Below are positions 1 to 7,969 of a stretch of 12,959 nt of DNA, one piece after another. Source of the stretch: DASUFH01 sp036274645 (GTDB taxonomy: Bacteria; Acidobacteriota; Terriglobia; 20CM-2-55-15). Position numbers and translations under genes: made by a program. Location: assembly GCA_036274645.1 (NCBI GenBank), contig DASUFH010000447.1, positions 1-12,959 of the forward strand, in the 5' to 3' direction. How positions within the stretch are numbered: position 1 is the first letter of the stretch; each line of letters starts with the position of its first letter. Below the pieces are notes generated by a model that was not told the origin of the DNA, did no database searches, and worked only from the letters and a program-made list of their open reading frames with translations.

Positions 1-3000
1 GGCCTTTCGGCCACCGCGCGCCCGATCGAGGATGTGGCGCGATTTCTCCGTCCGGAGGGTGGCGTGCGGATCATCGACAGCGGGCATCGCCGCAAACTGG
101 ATCTGGCAGTCGAAGTCCCGAAGGATGAACTCGGGCCGGTCGCCAGCAACGAAATGTGGGCGGAGATGTACGACCGGCTGGCCGAGCTGATCCTCGAACA
201 CCGCACCACGCTCGTCTTTGTCAACACCCGCCGACTGGCGGAGCGTGTCGCGCATCATCTGGCCGAACGCCTCGGCCCGGACGCGGTGCTGGCCCATCAC
301 GGAAGTCTGGCGCGCGGCCTGCGGCTTGACGCCGAGCAGCGGCTGAAATCGGGCGCGCTCAAAGCCGTGGTGGCCACGGCGTCGCTCGAGCTGGGCATCG
401 ACATCGGATCCGTCGATCTCGTCTGCCAGATCGGTTCGCCGCGTTCCATCGCCGTCGCGCTGCAACGCGTCGGCCGCTCCGGTCACCGCGCCGATCCGGC
501 GAGCGTGCCGAAGGGCCGCATCTTCGCCATGACCCGCGACGAATTGATCGAATGCGCGGCGCTGGTCTATGCCATCCGTTCCGGCTCGCTGGACGCGCTC
601 GAGATCCCGCCCTGGCCGCTGGATGTCCTCGCCCAGCAGATCGTCGCGGCGGTTGCCGCCGAGCCGTGGCGCGAGGACGAGCTCTTCGCGCTGATTCAAC
701 GGACCTATCCCTATCGCGATCTGCCGCGCCGGGACTTCGAGGCCACCATGACGATGCTTTCCGACGGCATCGCGACCCATCGCGGGCGGCGGGGCGCGTT
801 CCTGCATCGCGACCAGATCAACGGCATCCTCCGCCCCCGCCGTGGCGCGCGCCTGGCGGCGATCACCTCGGGCGGCGCGATTCCCGACAACGCCAACTAT
901 TTCGTTGTCGCCGAACCCGAGGGAACGATTGTCGGAACCGTCGACGAGGACTTCGCGGTCGAAAGCCTCGCCGGCGATGTCTTCCTGCTGGGCACGACGT
1001 CGTGGCGCATCCGCCGGATCGAAACCGGACGCGTGCGCGTCGAAGACGCCGCCGGCGCCGCGCCCTCCATTCCCTTCTGGCGCGGCGAAGCGCCCGGCCG
1101 CACCGAGGAACTCTCCGAGGAAGTCAGCCGCGTGCGAACCGCCATCGTGGAGGAGGCCGATCCCGTCACGTGGCTCATGAACGAATGCGCCCTCGACCGC
1201 GCCGGCGCCGAACAGGCCGCGCTTTATGTCCGCGCCGGAAAGGCTGCGCTGGGCGCGCTGCCCGACCACCACACCGTTGTCGCCGAACGATTTTTCGACG
1301 AAGGCGGCGGCATGCAGCTGACGCTGCACGCGCCGTTCGGATCGAGCGTCAATCGGGCCTGGGGCCTCGCCCTGCGAAAACGTTTCTGCCGCACGTTCAA
1401 CTTCGAACTGCAGGCGGCGGCCACCGACAACGGCATCGTCATCTCGCTCGGCGAACAGCACAGTTTCCCGCTCGACCTGGTCTTCCGATTCCTGAACACC
1501 GACACGGTCGAGGAAGTGCTGACGCAGGCCATGCTCGATTCACCCATGTTCACCGCGCGCTGGCGCTGGAACGCGTCCCGGTCGCTGGCCGTGCTGCGCT
1601 TCACCGGGGGAAAGAAGACGCCTCCGCAGATCCAGCGGATGCGTTCGGACGACTTGATGGCGGCGGTGTTTCCGGATCAGGCGGCCTGCGGCGACAACAT
1701 CGTCGGCGACGTCCGGATTCCGGATCATCCGCTCGTGAATGAAACGATCCGCGACTGCCTGCATGAAGCGATGGATATCGACCGCCTGAAGACGATTCTC
1801 GAAGGGATCGAATCGGGACGGATTTCAACCGTTGCCATCGACACCGCGGAGCCGTCACCGCTGGCGCACGAAATTCTCAACGCGAATCCCTACGCCTACC
1901 TCGACGACGCGCCGCTCGAAGAACGCCGGGCGCGCGCCGTTTCAATGCGCCGCACGTTGAGCGTGCGCGACGCGGCGGAACTGGGCTCGCTCGATCCGGC
2001 GGCGATCGCGGAAGTCCGCGCGGAAGCGTGGCCGGTGGTCCGCGACGCTGAAGAACTGCACGATGCGCTCCTGACGCTCATCACGCTGCCCCCGGCCACG
2101 GAGTGGCGCATGTTCTACGACGAACTCGAAGCCCAGCGGCGTGTCGCAACCCTCGTGTTCAACGGCAAGCCCTTATGGGTGGCCGCCGAACGGATCGACG
2201 CCGCGCGCGAAGCCTATGGACCCGGTCCCGCCACGCCGGTCATACGCGGCTGGCTGGAATCGACCGGGCCGGCCACGGCCATGGAGTTGCGAGAAACCCT
2301 CGCGCTTTCCTCGGAAGCAGTCGATGGCGCGTTGGCGGCTCTTGAAGCGGAAGGCCAGATCCTGCGTGGTCGCTATCGCTATCGCGAAGGCGAGATCGAA
2401 TGGTGTGACCGGCGCCTGCTCGCGCGCATTCACCGCATGACGCTGGGCCGCCTGCGACGTGAGATCGACCCGGTAACCTCCGCTGACTTCATGCGATTCC
2501 TGTTCTCGTGGCAGCACATGGCCCGCGGCTCACAGCTGCACGGCGTGGAGGGAACGCTGCAGATCATCCGGCAGCTTCAGGGCTATGAGATTTCCGCTGC
2601 AGCGTGGGAGTCCGACATCCTGCCGAAGCGGGTCGCGCGGTACACGCCTGATCTGCTCGACCGGCTCTGCCTTTCCGGCGAGGTCATGTGGGGACGCCTT
2701 TCGCCGCGCAGCGCGTTCTCCGCCGACGCGGACGCCCGCAACACCCGGCGCGCCCGTCCGACGCGCGCCGCGCCGATCACGATTTTCCTGCGGGAGGACG
2801 CGCCCTGGATCATCGAGCCGAACAGCCGCGGAGAGGAAGTCACTTCCCTTTCTCACGCGGCGCGCGACATCGTGGAGGCGCTCACCGGGCGCGGCGCGTC
2901 TTTCTTCCGCGAACTGGTTCAGGCGACCGGAAGGCTGCCGAGCGAAGTTGAAGACGGGGTGTGGGAACTCGCCGCCACCGGCTGGGTCACCGCTGACGGT

Positions 3001-3501
3001 TTCGACAATCTGCGCGCCCTGGTCGATCCCAAGCGGCGACGCGGCGAGGGCCGCGAAAAACTCAGCCGGCCGCGTCACGCCGCCGGCCGCTGGGCCCTGC
3101 TCGATCGCGCGGGCGCGGGCGTTTCCCCTCCGGACCGAAACGAAGCTTTCGCCCGCCAGCTGCTCACGCGCTGGGGCGTCATCTTCCGGGACCTGGTGAC
3201 GCGTGAATCCCTCGCTCCGGCCTGGCGCGACCTGCTCGGCGCTCTGCGGCGCATGGAAGCGCGCGGGGAAATTCGCGGCGGCCGGTTCGTCACGGGATTC
3301 GTCGGTGAACAGTTTGCGAAACCCGAAGCGATCGATCTGATGCGCGCGGCCCGGCGCAACGAAACCGCCGCCACACCCGAACATGTCGCCGCCGCCGATC
3401 CTCTCAATCTCTCCGGCATTGTCATGCCGGGCCCGCGCGTCAGCCCCCTCGCCGCGTCCATGGTGGCCGTCAACGGCGCTCCCGTTCACGCGCACGCCTG
3501 A
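1..3501 (+). CDS. lhr: Lhr-family large ATP-dependent helicase (5'-truncated by window edge)
   Basis: Large helicase-related protein: an ATP-dependent, 3'-to-5' nucleic-acid translocase linked to DNA repair in the families studied. The frame is open from base 1. The first residues read GLSATARPIEDVARFL, which contains helicase motif III (SAT), so a GTG at 34 is internal and the true start lies outside the window. Counting from base 1, motif IV (LVFVNTRR) is near residue 71, motif V (VATASLELGIDIG) near 123, and motif VI (QRVGRSGHR) at 155-163. A long Lhr-specific winged-helix, core and C-terminal region follows, with the family's ADPLNLSGIV signature near nt 3400. About 1,166 residues are visible against roughly 1,400-1,500 for family members, so the ATP-binding Walker A and DEAH half is missing to the left. 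The protein stops (TGA 3499-3501) 28 residues after that signature, which is shorter than I expect; see the junction finding. No downstream gene appears to be co-transcribed as an intact unit. Confidence 0.95.
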   Translation, partial: GLSATARPIEDVARFLRPEGGVRIIDSGHRRKLDLAVEVPKDELGPVASNEMWAEMYDRLAELILEHRTTLVFVNTRRLAERVAHHLAERLGPDAVLAHHGSLARGLRLDAEQRLKSGALKAVVATASLELGIDIGSVDLVCQIGSPRSIAVALQRVGRSGHRADPASVPKGRIFAMTRDELIECAALVYAIRSGSLDALEIPPWPLDVLAQQIVAAVAAEPWREDELFALIQRTYPYRDLPRRDFEATMTMLSDGIATHRGRRGAFLHRDQINGILRPRRGARLAAITSGGAIPDNANYFVVAEPEGTIVGTVDEDFAVESLAGDVFLLGTTSWRIRRIETGRVRVEDAAGAAPSIPFWRGEAPGRTEELSEEVSRVRTAIVEEADPVTWLMNECALDRAGAEQAALYVRAGKAALGALPDHHTVVAERFFDEGGGMQLTLHAPFGSSVNRAWGLALRKRFCRTFNFELQAAATDNGIVISLGEQHSFPLDLVFRFLNTDTVEEVLTQAMLDSPMFTARWRWNASRSLAVLRFTGGKKTPPQIQRMRSDDLMAAVFPDQAACGDNIVGDVRIPDHPLVNETIRDCLHEAMDIDRLKTILEGIESGRISTVAIDTAEPSPLAHEILNANPYAYLDDAPLEERRARAVSMRRTLSVRDAAELGSLDPAAIAEVRAEAWPVVRDAEELHDALLTLITLPPATEWRMFYDELEAQRRVATLVFNGKPLWVAAERIDAAREAYGPGPATPVIRGWLESTGPATAMELRETLALSSEAVDGALAALEAEGQILRGRYRYREGEIEWCDRRLLARIHRMTLGRLRREIDPVTSADFMRFLFSWQHMARGSQLHGVEGTLQIIRQLQGYEISAAAWESDILPKRVARYTPDLLDRLCLSGEVMWGRLSPRSAFSADADARNTRRARPTRAAPITIFLREDAPWIIEPNSRGEEVTSLSHAARDIVEALTGRGASFFRELVQATGRLPSEVEDGVWELAATGWVTADGFDNLRALVDPKRRRGEGREKLSRPRHAAGRWALLDRAGAGVSPPDRNEAFARQLLTRWGVIFRDLVTRESLAPAWRDLLGALRRMEARGEIRGGRFVTGFVGEQFAKPEAIDLMRAARRNETAATPEHVAAADPLNLSGIVMPGPRVSPLAASMVAVNGAPVHAHA

Positions 3502-3520
3502 AACCGATTCCGGTCGGTCG

Positions 3521-4078
3521 GCCAATGTCCACGCCCCCTGTTACGACGCCATTGGACGGACCGTTCACGAAGTCGACACCTGGGCGAAGGAACGCCAGTG
3601 GCAGGACCGTGTTCTCATGCTCATCGTCACCGACGGCCAGGAGAACGCCTCAAAGGAATACGATCTCGCCGCCGTGCGAGCGGTGATCGAACAGAAGGAA
3701 AAGGACGGCTGGAATTTCGCCTACATGGGGGCGAACCAGGACAGCTATGCCGTCGGCGGCGCCATGAGGTTCCGGCCCGGCTTCATTGCGAACTTTGACT
3801 GGACGCCCGAGGGCGCAGCCGCGAACTTCCGGCGGATGGCCGGATCATCCTCCCGGTTTCGCGCAGCACGGGCGAGAGGACAAGCGGCGACATTCTTCGA
3901 TCCTTCCGTCCAGCAGGCCACCCCGGAAGCTGGAACCGGCCAGGTGAAGCCGAAACCGTCCGCCCAAAGGGGAGCGCCCCCAACGCCCTCAAATCCTCCG
4001 AAGCCCCCGACGCAACCAAAGCGCGGAGTTTTCCACTGGCTGAAGCACTTTTTCATGGATAAGCCGAACGCCGCCTGA
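3521..4078 (+). pseudogene. VWA-domain protein fragment lacking its N-terminal half
   Basis: The frame ending at TGA 4076-4078 encodes the second half of a VWA domain: CYDAIGRTVHEV, then VLMLIVTDGQENASKEYD with the late MIDAS aspartate in TDG, then WNFAYMGANQDSYAVGG. A basic linker and a proline/lysine-rich tail (about nt 3940-4050) ending in FHWLKHFFMD follow. Intact relatives begin with a DxSxS metal-binding motif and about 60-80 residues before the YDAxGRT segment; none of that is here. The reading frame runs back to an ATG at 3383, but those residues are the Lhr gene read out of frame. There is no ribosome binding site, and no ATG until codon MLIVTDG inside the domain. I infer a truncated remnant, fused by a deletion to the end of lhr. 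A short expressed protein starting internally is possible but would lack a working MIDAS site. VWA similarity is from recall of the family pattern. Confidence 0.7.
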
Positions 4079-4111
4079 CATCGACATTACTTTATAACCC
4101 GGAAGTTGTCG

Positions 4112-4134
4112 CGGCGAGTCTCGACTGCTCGCCG
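4112..4134. repeat. REP-like imperfect palindrome in the 4079-4264 intergenic gap
   Basis: CGGCGAG (4112-4118) pairs with CTCGCCG (4128-4134) around a 9-nt loop that itself contains AGT-CTCG-ACT symmetry. No T-run follows, so this is not a standard intrinsic terminator, though it lies just after the VWA remnant. I recall similar short GC-rich palindromes dispersed between genes in acidobacterial genomes; that is memory, not a search. The rest of the gap shows nothing else apart from the -10-like box at 4196. Confidence 0.4.
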
Positions 4135-4195
4135 TCGCAACCCCATGCGTTGCATGAGAAATCACACCTCCGGTTAAAAGGGGGAACGGGGCGAG

Positions 4196-4201
4196 TATAC
4201 T
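4196..4201 (+). promoter_or_regulatory. Possible -10 box ahead of the 4265 gene
   Basis: TATACT is one base from the sigma-70 consensus and stands out in GC-rich sequence. No convincing -35 lies 16-18 bases upstream, where the sequence is purine-rich. If used, transcription would start near 4208, giving a leader of about 57 bases to the ATG at 4265. This is a weak call. Confidence 0.3.
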
Positions 4202-4264
4202 GCGAACCGTCCGAATGTTGGATTTTCTGCAGCCGGCCAGGCAACGAATCGCCGCAGGTCTCTT

Positions 4265-5395
4265 ATGAACCGAATTTCATTCGGAGTGGTTGATCGCCTT
4301 TCTCGTTTCGCCATTGTTACGCTTGGCGAGTTTAAAAATGCATTTGCACGGTTCGCCAGGGCGCCGGGCGGCGATCTCGGCGGACTGCGGGCGCGAGTTG
4401 CCGCCTCCCGGTTCGCCCCAGGTAGACGCCGCATCGTCGTATTGGGCCGTTATTGGAAGTGTTTGCCGTTTCTTGTCCTGACCGTAGTCGTGTCTTCCGT
4501 CTCACTGGCGCCGCAATCTGCGGGACAATCTGCGGGAGGGCCGGGTGGACGAGCGGGTTCCGCCGTATCTGGGAATCGTGGCGGTTTGACGAAAGGCGCT
4601 GTCCCTCTTCGCCCTGCGTCCCCAATCGATGGCGTGCAGGAAGCAGGCTTTGGAATATTCCGGATTAACGATTTCAGACCTCTCGCTCGGACTGCGGAGT
4701 TGGTGCAAAGGAAGTGTGGTATCCCGGTTTCGTATGAAGAAGAGTTCCTGCAGTTTTCAGGAGACCTGATATCCGCCGCGGATATTCCAGCAAACAGAGA
4801 GGCGGTTGCAAGAAACCCGGGAGCCAACTGGCCCCTTGTTCCCAGACCCGGAGTCGTCGAATTCAGCATACCGCCGGGAGAAATTCTAAACAGGGCGGCG
4901 AACCCGCGAGTGTATATGGAAGAAGCCATTGCCAGCCACGAGCGGAACTCCAACGCAGGGCGTTTCAAGGTGGTTGATCTGGGGGCACACGGGTTCAGCA
5001 TCGTCATGAATGCGCTGGCGGATAAGACCGGTAAGATCAAACCTGTAAAACCCGCGCTCGATACACTCGTGTCCTTCACGGAAAAAGACCGGACCCTTGG
5101 CGAAACACTGGAACTCATTTCGCAAGCGGTTGCGGAAGCGGGCGCCACGCCGTTTCACATCGGGGGGCCTGGATCTGAAGACTTTCTGGAACGCACTCGA
5201 ATAAAAATGGGAGCGCAGAACGAGCCCGGCAGAACTATATTGGCGAAGGCGTTGAGATTATCCGGCGACAATCTCTGGGCATGGACCTTGAGCACGCTTC
5301 CGGACGGGCTCAGGGTCCTGGCCCTGCGACCGGTTGAGATCGAAGTGGATGACGCCGGGCATGTTGGTTTGCAAAGAATGACCGCGCCTCGATAA
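4265..5395 (+). CDS. Exported protein of unknown function, possible STN-like fold
   Basis: A 376-residue frame with no recognised enzymatic motif. A hydrophobic segment at about residues 66-82 (CLPFLVLTVVVSSVSLA), preceded by a basic stretch, looks like a signal peptide or anchor. It is followed by a small-residue-rich linker, so the bulk of the protein should be periplasmic or secreted. Downstream, PLARTAELVQRKCGIPVSYE and, later, DTLVSFTEKDRTLGETLELISQAV resemble secretin/TonB short N-terminal (STN)-type alpha/beta modules. I recall uncharacterised acidobacterial proteins with the same order of blocks, but have not compared them. The first 57 residues before the signal are unusual, and no Shine-Dalgarno sequence precedes the ATG at 4265. 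A TTG at 4442 (residue 60) would give a normal signal peptide, LGRYWK followed by the hydrophobic core. The start is therefore uncertain while the body is secure. Codon third positions are visibly less GC-rich than in lhr. Confidence 0.7.
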   Translation: MNRISFGVVDRLSRFAIVTLGEFKNAFARFARAPGGDLGGLRARVAASRFAPGRRRIVVLGRYWKCLPFLVLTVVVSSVSLAPQSAGQSAGGPGGRAGSAVSGNRGGLTKGAVPLRPASPIDGVQEAGFGIFRINDFRPLARTAELVQRKCGIPVSYEEEFLQFSGDLISAADIPANREAVARNPGANWPLVPRPGVVEFSIPPGEILNRAANPRVYMEEAIASHERNSNAGRFKVVDLGAHGFSIVMNALADKTGKIKPVKPALDTLVSFTEKDRTLGETLELISQAVAEAGATPFHIGGPGSEDFLERTRIKMGAQNEPGRTILAKALRLSGDNLWAWTLSTLPDGLRVLALRPVEIEVDDAGHVGLQRMTAPR

Positions 5396-5403
5396 ATCCA
5401 TCC

Positions 5404-5408
5404 TGAAG
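5404..5408 (+). promoter_or_regulatory. Ribosome binding site of the decayed Tat gene
   Basis: GAAGG lies six bases before the ATG at 5415. It supports that ATG as the original start of a real gene rather than a chance frame, even though the coding region behind it is now broken. Confidence 0.5.
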
Positions 5409-5414
5409 GTTCAG

Positions 5415-5974
5415 ATGTCTCTTTCGCGTCGGGAATTCGTCGCCTTCGGGCCGTCGTCGGCGGGGCTACCTGTGCGGCGCCGTGGTCTGAGCCGGTCGAT
5501 CCAGACGGGATCACCATCGTCGCCAGGCGAAGTCCCATCGGCCGGAACTCCGGCGGCGATTGCCTTGAAGAATCAAATCGGCCAGGCGCAGTGGAAGGAA
5601 GCTGATCGCCCGGCTGAAACAAACGAACGCCGACATCAGGTTCAAGGGACTGAAGACGATCGAGGGGCGCGCCAACGCCGGCGGAAACTATCTCACAACG
5701 CGACAAGGCGGCATTCACGCGGCAATCCGAAACGATCAGGAAACTCATCAACGACGTACTTTGGGTTGAAAGGGAGGGGCTCTAGTTCGATCGGAACGAA
5801 AAGACGGGCAGGCGGGTCGACCTAAGGTCTTGGCCAGACGAACTTCTGGGGATTCAGCGCCCTTTATTACGTGATGTTGCTGGAACATCAACTTGCTTTG
5901 ACGCCACATCGCTCGAGCCTGGATTCAGACCGATCATTCGCGATGAGTTGGGCGTGCAATTTGGCGCCGCGTGA
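5415..5974 (+). pseudogene. Decayed Tat-exported protein gene with multiple frameshifts
   Basis: The gene starts with MSLSRREFVAFG, a twin-arginine signal n-region. The hydrophobic continuation (AVVGGATCAAPWSEPV, then DPDGITIVARRSPIGR) is read only after a frame change near 5449. The next plausible coding pieces are in three frames: IALKNQIGQAQW (about 5562-5597), KLIARLKQTNADIRFKG then GRANAGGNYLTTRQGG (from 5599), and KLINDVLWVEREGL ending at TAG 5783-5785. The last frame then stays open to TGA 5972-5974 (FDRNEKTGRRVDL onward). At least four frame changes plus an in-frame stop argue for gene decay, although poor sequence quality would look the same. I do not recognise the family. The single frame 5415-5825 is a composite of these pieces and is unlikely to be a real protein. 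It follows the 4265 gene by 19 bases and may once have been co-transcribed with it. Confidence 0.55.
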
Positions 5975-5996
5975 GTCTTCTCTGAAATGAAAACCG

Positions 5997-6912
5997 TCAG
6001 CGCCCGAGCTTCCACCGCGGTCGTGGCTGTTTTGGAGGGGCTGTTTGAGCGCTGGCGTTGGCGCCGACGACAATGGCGGTATTGAGCAACTGAAACAAGT
6101 CTTCCGAAAGCCGTTCGTAGTGGGCCTGATCGACAGCTTCGAACGACACGTCGTTCCAGGACCCCATGCCGCCAAACACCCAGGCCGCCTGCGCGGCGCC
6201 GAGCAACTGGCGGGCCGCCAGCGGCAGCGCGCCGTCGGGCGCCAGGTCACGGTGATAGATGCCTTCGAATGGATCGTCAGCGGTCAGGCGTGCGAGTCCG
6301 GAATCAAACGCCGCAGCAAAACCATCCAGATTGTGCCGGCGCGCGAAATCTCCGATGAGCCGCAGGTTGTCCCGCAGGCTTCCCTTCAGAGCGTCCATGT
6401 CTGACGCCTGTCGATCCGGCGTCGTCCGCCCGGCGGCGGTCCGGCCGTATTGGACACGCCAGATCCTCTGGTCCTCGCGTTTGCGTTCGCCAACGTCCCA
6501 CCGCGCTTCCCAGAAATCGGATCCTGTCCGGCTTCACGACCTCGATCAACCACCGTCCCCCACCGCCCACGAATCCCACCGTCATCCGGTCTGAAACGAT
6601 GCTCTGGCCGGCTTTCTGCCCCGCTGTACGGACGTGCGCCAGGCGCAGCGCGACGGCCCTTTCCTTTTCGAGGCGGTCAAACCACGCCAACGGATCCACT
6701 GCGTACGGGGCTTCGAGCCAGCCGTCATTCTTTTTCAGGTCCACGAAGGTGACGGTCTCGCAAAACCTGAACGTGCTGTTGGATGGAAAGAAGCGGTCCC
6801 GGTCCATCGGAGACATCCCGGTGAGAAACGCGTTTCCGTTGGTGGTCAGAGCGATGAGCTGCGCGATGGTTCCCTGCATTGGCCCGCAACACTGAATGGT
6901 ATGAAAATGCAC
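5997..6912 (-). pseudogene. Unrecognised protein of about 304 aa split by one frameshift
   Basis: Two minus-strand frames together read as one protein. From GTG 6912 the first frame gives VHFHTIQCCGPMQGTIAQLI, then NAFLTGMSPMDRDRF and GRWLIEVVKPD, ending at about 6526. The second frame takes over at 6524 with GSDFWEARWDVGERKREDQ, then IWRVQYGRT and MDALKGSLRDNLRLIGDFAR, and reaches the stop at 5997-5999. Removing one base at 6525 joins them into 129 + 175 residues. The coding look of both halves, with aromatic-rich strands and charged helices, supports a single gene. The first frame can be extended back to 7041, but that stretch is poor in coding character and contains a promoter-like pair. 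No signal peptide, cofactor motif or catalytic signature is apparent, and I do not recognise the family. The C-terminal end is proline/lysine rich. The GTG has no good ribosome binding site, so the start is uncertain. Confidence 0.6.
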
Positions 6913-6947
6913 ATGGAACTGCAGTGAATTTCTTAACTGTCGAATGA

Positions 6948-6977
6948 ATCTAACCGCGCCGCACCGGCCGCCGTCAA
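6948..6977 (-). promoter_or_regulatory. Sigma-70-like promoter for the split gene ending at 5997
   Basis: On the minus strand, TTGACG (6977-6972) is followed after 18 bases by TTAGAT (6953-6948), about 35 bases before the proposed GTG start at 6912. A second TTGACG lies 11 bases further upstream. The position supports the GTG start over the long upstream extension of the frame. Confidence 0.35.
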
Positions 6978-7088
6978 TCCTTACGTCAAGCGCAACCAAC
7001 GAAACGATGCAGACAGACAGCGGGCGAAACACATTTAGCATCCGCCCAAACAGGTTCGAGTCGGCAGCCGTTTCCCTGCCCGCAGACC

Positions 7089-7649
7089 TCAGGGAAGTAA
7101 ATCGTCGACGGATATGGCGCAGGAAGGGAGCGCGGAAGGCGACACGGTATCCCCACGGCGGAGTTGGCGGACCGTTTCGTACGCGCCCGGCCGGGGAACG
7201 GCGCTGACGAACACGCGCTCCCCGCTGATGTCGCCAAGCCAGTATTCGGCGATGCCCGCATCGGCATACAACCGCGTCTTCAGGCGGTGGTCATAGGCTA
7301 GTGAGGAATCCGCCACTTCCACGATCAGAATGATGTCCGCCGGCCCCGCGGCGCGCTCGCGGTAAAAATCATCCCGGGGTTTCAGTAGCACGATGTCGGG
7401 TTGCGGCTCATTGAATCGGTCCAGCAGAACGGACCCTTGCACGCGCACGATCGCAGTGTCTCCGGCCGCGCGGACCATCGCGCGGGTCGCGCGGTCCACC
7501 GCGGCATTGTGCGGATTGCCGATCGGACTCATCGCGACGATTTCGCCGTCAATGAGTTCCACCCGGTCACCCGAACGCAGGATTCCGGCGTCGCCCATAC
7601 GATGGTAATCCTCGGTAGTGAACCGGCGGCGCTGGATAAGTGTGGACAT
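7089..7649 (-). CDS. Uma2 family (DUF820) PD-(D/E)XK nuclease-like protein
   Basis: 186 residues with the Uma2 restriction-endonuclease-like core: ELIDGEI at residues 31-37, QPDIVLL ending at 89, LIVEVADSS at about 108-116, then K124 and the RLYADAGIAEYW segment that closes the motif. These supply the acidic and lysine residues of a PD-(D/E)XK metal site, so the protein is probably catalytically competent. The family is very common in cyanobacteria and soil bacteria; its cellular role is unsettled. I chose ATG 7649 because MSTLIQRRRFTTEDY is the usual family beginning. A TTG at 7670 would add seven residues, and neither start has a clear ribosome binding site. The same frame is open upstream past 7771, encoding SSNFLTRRFRRNPDLLKAG and beyond; this may be chance or a remnant. 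The nearest same-strand gene is the small basic protein 122 bases upstream. Confidence 0.9.
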   Translation of the reverse strand: MSTLIQRRRFTTEDYHRMGDAGILRSGDRVELIDGEIVAMSPIGNPHNAAVDRATRAMVRAAGDTAIVRVQGSVLLDRFNEPQPDIVLLKPRDDFYRERAAGPADIILIVEVADSSLAYDHRLKTRLYADAGIAEYWLGDISGERVFVSAVPRPGAYETVRQLRRGDTVSPSALPSCAISVDDLLP

Positions 7650-7771
7650 GACATTGCAACGATAACGCAATTCATGTTCCCTGTGAACTTGTTGAAGGAA
7701 TGGGGCGCCAGCCTTCAGAAGGTCCGGATTTCGGCGGAAACGACGCGTCAGGAAGTTCGAGGAAACCTTGC

Positions 7772-7957
7772 CTACGGTGTGGGAGTCCAGACGCGGACCC
7801 TCTTCCCCCTGGCGCGTAACAACGGCGCGGACATCTTCTGCAGCTGAATAATCATGCGGACTTTTTCCGGGAAAGAAAGCCGGCGGAGCGCCAGCCGGCG
7901 CGCCTCTTTGGCCTCGAACAGCCGCAGCGCTTCCGTTTCGATGTCCTTCATGTTCAT
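7772..7957 (-). CDS. Small basic protein (61 aa), possibly toxin-antitoxin associated
   Basis: The protein has an acidic helical start (MKDIETEALRLFEAKEARR) and a conserved-looking tail with LSFPEKVRMIIQLQKMSAPL and RARGKRVRVW. I recall short proteins with the same pattern (LP-x-EK, LQ-x-M, APxLRARG, VxVW) in soil bacteria and cyanobacteria, sometimes next to nucleotidyltransferase or nuclease genes. That association is memory and not proof of an antitoxin role. ATG 7957 is chosen because AGGGTGG (7969-7963) precedes it by five bases; GTG 7966 and ATG 7951 are alternatives. The next gene on this strand is Uma2, not a nucleotidyltransferase, so any partner is either Uma2 or lost. Confidence 0.65.
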   Translation of the reverse strand: MNMKDIETEALRLFEAKEARRLALRRLSFPEKVRMIIQLQKMSAPLLRARGKRVRVWTPTP

Positions 7958-7962
7958 GTGGA

Positions 7963-7969
7963 CCACCCT
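7963..7969 (-). promoter_or_regulatory. Ribosome binding site deciding the start at 7957
   Basis: AGGGTGG on the minus strand sits five bases before ATG 7957 and overlaps the alternative GTG at 7966, which favours the ATG. Confidence 0.45.

Noticed and set aside
2530..3525. 331-residue minus-strand open frame under lhr
   Set aside because: It lies wholly opposite lhr, which has clear family signatures; the composition is shadow-like.
3521..4078. VWA protein as part of a defence or ternary phosphorylation system
   Set aside because: No partner genes (phosphatase, kinase, MoxR or nuclease) are adjacent, and the metal-binding half is missing.
6913..7041. Extension of the split minus-strand gene to ATG 7041
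   Set aside because: Its translation lacks coding character and it contains the TTGACG/TTAGAT promoter-like pair.
7401..7847. 148-residue plus-strand frame over Uma2
   Set aside because: Opposite-strand shadow of Uma2 and the small gene, with no ribosome binding site or motif.
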